Shown here in pieces: positions 63,301 to 64,000 of a stretch of 64,000 nt of DNA (position 1 is the stretch's first letter; every line of letters starts with the position of its first letter). This stretch comes from Butyrivibrio sp. UBA3740 (GTDB lineage Bacteria > Bacillota > Clostridia > Lachnospirales > Lachnospiraceae), in the NCBI GenBank assembly GCA_002372465.1, contig DFGW01000250.1, forward strand, positions 14,964-78,963, given 5' to 3'. The translations under genes and the position numbers were made by a program. The notes beneath the pieces are model-generated. The model saw nothing but the letters and a program-made list of their open reading frames with translations. It was not told the origin of the DNA and made no database searches.

Positions 63301-64000
63301 GGTTAAGTGTGCCAACAACAACGCAGTCGGAGCCACAGGAAAGAAGGCGCCAAGTCTTACAGTAACAGGAGCAGGGAACTTTACCGGTACATTTACAAGG
63401 ACCTTTGCTATTACTGCTGGAAGTTTTGAAAGTGTACGAGTTACTGCAACTGATATCCTGTATTCCGGCAAAGGAGGCAACATAAAGCCCACCATAACGG
63501 TCTATGATGCAAACGGCAACAAGCTTGCAGCCGGAAAGGATTACGACAAGAACTTTATCTACACCTACGCATCCGAAGGAGATATCTTCTACATGGAAGG
63601 AAAGAAATACTACCAGCGCCATGTTGAAGTGGGTGATGCTGTAGATGTTAAAAAGCATCTTGTTATGCCCGGAATGGTAATAAGAGTAGCAGTTAAGGGT
63701 AAGGGACTGTATGCTTCTGATTCGGAAAATTACGCTGATTTCACCTGCGTAAACAATCTTTTGAGCAAGGCAACAATAAAGCTTAACAAGACAGCCTTTG
63801 ATTACACCGGCGACTCGATTGAGATAAGTGAATCCGACATTACGGTGAAAATCGGAGGAAAGACAATTCCTGCAGGAGCTTACAGGATTGAGTCAATTAC
63901 TGGTAATATCCAAAAGGGAAAAGCAACTGTAACCGTTGCCGGAAACGGACAGTGTGGTGACACCTATTACGGTGGTACCAAGACTGTGACCTTTAAGATC
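57302..64000 (+). CDS. giant secreted protein with BspA-type LRRs, InlB-type repeats and Ig-like modules (3' partial)
   Basis: The frame is open from the ATG (GGAGGG seven bases upstream) to the window edge, at least 2233 residues. In order: a signal peptide ending near 'ASITAKAAQTE'; a Ser/Asp/Glu-rich segment with 18-residue repeats (about 59-112); a region of about 500 residues I do not recognise; and BspA-type leucine-rich repeats (about 690-1290) with units such as 'LTIPDSVTDIAGLAFKDCTGF' seen in parts. Next are two Listeria-Bacteroides repeats ('GYIFGGWYLSPGC', 'SFIGWYTDQTAG') near 1360-1500, a chitobiase-like module ('GTRIYFTTNKEEASI'), and at least six Ig-like modules with 'GTDYTIKY' and 'GNYTGK'-type motifs. 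It is a surface adhesin or scaffold by architecture. The anchor, if any, lies beyond the window. Confidence 0.88.
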   Translation, partial: MVCKRFLTLVMAGVLALSAPASITAKAAQTETEFINGEGIEADLLADEDIDDEEADNSNEASSEDSSDAVSSEDASNEASSEDSSDAVSSEDASNVDSSEDSSVADSSEKSLDADLAEDDLELNTGDNSEKLSEDELSESKLLSDDSQDFMEEYSKLKSITMSSSDTDFSRYSEDEQAIVSSFTMSWKGQSTIDLLANNAAYYAGTMRVPVDLTDYDGKKPFHFEIGVDNSSCVKSVDVIATIGGTDYTLVATRKNSNSPFVAEGYFDEGNDCEYLTSIRLKLNSSKPLTIFDPNSLGYDYDPAMVERYAFFNENIPGLVTAKEVDGLTEYTIDYGKLFKKTQQKAVKGVIKFTAGKLPKTLEEATGYGLDVLENSGYFVHGLDEDKYLFYEDKTKEDFQVLEYFADAGETYGDVMKMRLAFMEESGYSYETAGYNFADDSLEEFSKLWDQSVKAVGLANKVNKSAREREKTYEEIDRSTTIADKEKARKQADELYRDQCAYNIIKEAVIPMILAYGGIELAAAGPAGLVFGGLLLAVDIASDYMWEARATQIKGGSIGASKGGKFDYGHPTSSGYVNMSSSVLRTIKWSPDNPDSSYMWEEDWDFELYGNTNSGLTLTLEGNSVVDAEPFLLNRIPNLSDYFVYVTTIIFTNNTYNNSIVMGDYYIKRDSYNVTKVVFSPFAKTIGGFQGFTGLKDIVIPGTVEEIKPDAFSKSGIQTVTFQGTSSLKKIGARAFSGCHNLRGTIDIPGDKIDIGNSAFEQCENISKIIIRGELECIDNCFPSISSKLKEIWFYGPIDNISKNTTYISAELDKVYILGGIKNSELTFKEGSGGSSTTDYPFRANEIFFSGSRQEWEKLFPNHFYSAYWTDKKIHFGYKEDGTETAVKTGKCGAGLTYTLVDPGVWHDSKKGDWYDLYISGTGAMYDYANKEAVPWYGYRIRKVAIANGITRIGNYAFYGLKPYQKSIDIPVTVREIGDYAFAHVDCEGTYLVIPDNVEKIGKYSFYFYDANTLYISRSLTELPDFCFTGINPSGCVVIPENVKVIGDSVFSGISLYADTPRVFDIRGAEKIGSYAFSSSQHYDDYAKPTFKNTDFLKNVKEIGNNAFSYSTISGNLEFSQELTCIGSNAFEHCTGITGIKFGNKLTRIESEAFEDCSNITGNLVLPSSLEYIGYEAFMGCSGFTGDLTIPDSVTDIAGLAFKDCTGFDGRLVLPNPVNGRYNIGIAVFDNCTGFTGELVIDLEKMSVGNYHEYKFHRSFYGLTNLERITLKCERVVNTSSKYVTSANTLNGFVKSGEKGTSAEWGDFDDEFAEGDEQIILSTFSPDTKLDCDNEDVYKKMKELGYKANLIGKARGYTIRFDTGGYISIPDRTNQTVIPGNLPGLGGDGYIFGGWYLSPGCEPGQEVVIGATLTGDITLYAKLQAKEFSVTLNPGNGTLPEGTVNPIKLVYGKTYGELPTPIPGDDGESFIGWYTDQTAGVKVKADTNVIIANDHTLYARYKSIPALSEPYVTDAAGNRYENGAELKEGTRLYLRTAEGGTRIYFTTNKEEASILQDADDHLYRTALLLDKDVTVYAKAYKEGYKTSNTVSYNFKVKDPAADWGDVIEADRAGISNATVIPEGLWATGIEDRAYTGSAITFEGIRVYYGKKLLKEGTDYTIKYSGNVKASTTKAKGTVTVTCKGNYTGKKAFTFGIMPLDLSDNNNLKIADVQAIYTGKKIQSTTTVTYMVNGKETLLKKGTDFAYDYSEVGTEPGEYTVKIVGKGNYTGTATFKEIIYPKKEKINIAKLTFGKIGAQTADGKAKEPAIVITDKITDKKNPHTLTEEEFEVKYFNNVLAGTATAVVTGKGSYGGTKTLTYKINGLALSKAKFAIGAVTYNGNAQTPSYTLTYQANKKAEAVPLFEGEDKDYTVVVSNNIKKGNGTITFTGVGKYTGTVKKTFKITPLGFKEGGVSFVCSGKSSKDTSGDLGSFAYTKGGVKPEFKLMYGDKELVAGTDYKVKCANNNAVGATGKKAPSLTVTGAGNFTGTFTRTFAITAGSFESVRVTATDILYSGKGGNIKPTITVYDANGNKLAAGKDYDKNFIYTYASEGDIFYMEGKKYYQRHVEVGDAVDVKKHLVMPGMVIRVAVKGKGLYASDSENYADFTCVNNLLSKATIKLNKTAFDYTGDSIEISESDITVKIGGKTIPAGAYRIESITGNIQKGKATVTVAGNGQCGDTYYGGTKTVTFKI
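57476..57637 (+). repeat. 54-bp in-frame tandem repeat encoding Ser/acidic units
   Basis: Two almost identical 54-bp copies (57476-57529 and 57530-57583, one base different) and a diverged third copy. Each encodes 18 residues reading N-E-A-S-S-E-D-S-S-D-A-V-S-S-E-D-A-S. Near identity at DNA level points to recent duplication by slippage. Confidence 0.9.

Overview
The window looks like a Gram-positive Clostridia genome, most likely Lachnospiraceae and probably close to Butyrivibrio or Pseudobutyrivibrio. The case rests on several features seen together: very large secreted proteins with bacterial Ig-like, BspA-type leucine-rich and Listeria-Bacteroides repeats; two DUF6056-type and one DUF6077-type membrane proteins; a VTC-DUF4956-CotH gene trio; and promoters that mostly use an extended -10 (TGnTAnnnT). 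No rRNA, tRNA, phage, insertion sequence or CRISPR array was recognised. The taxonomic call is an inference from gene content, not a search result.

Almost everything here makes, modifies or displays cell-surface glycans. Bases 1-8032 are the AT-rich 3' part of a polysaccharide cluster: a Wzy-like polymerase fused to a GT4 glycosyltransferase (cut by the window edge), a GT-C-like membrane protein, an ABC flippase/exporter, a fucosyltransferase-like enzyme and a GT2 enzyme. A convergent gene (8073-9833, minus) encodes an OpgB-like phosphoglycerol transferase. Then follow a GtrII-like membrane glucosyltransferase, a GT4 enzyme and a Fe/Mn superoxide dismutase. A promoter at 13395 starts a tagA/wecG - pseC-like - sugar-phosphate transferase operon that ends in a terminator.

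From 17074 to 24069 there is one gene for a 2331-residue secreted protein, with its own terminator. A DUF4143-type ATPase gene follows, preceded by three 23-bp-spaced TTCGAA repeats. Bases 25681-40642 are a single-direction run of twelve genes: a UDP-glucuronate epimerase, an aminotransferase and a GDP-mannose pyrophosphorylase (precursors), three GT2 enzymes, four GT-C-like membrane proteins, an FAD oxidoreductase with a Cys4 motif and a radical SAM/SPASM enzyme. This reads as a polyprenyl-phosphate-sugar pathway feeding glycosyltransferases on the outer face of the membrane.

At 40688-45990 an SGNH-hydrolase lipoprotein gene diverges from a VTC-domain - DUF4956 - CotH-kinase operon. The shared control region carries 11-bp-phased CTTAAG repeats typical of OmpR/PhoB-family regulators. 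A UDP-galactopyranose-mutase-like flavoenzyme follows alone. Next is an operon with MBOAT acyltransferase, SGNH partner, uridine kinase and four membrane proteins, two of which may be the separated halves of one DUF6077-type protein. From 57302 to beyond the end runs another giant secreted protein with Ser/Asp/Glu-rich 18-residue repeats, BspA-type repeats, InlB-type repeats and many Ig-like modules.
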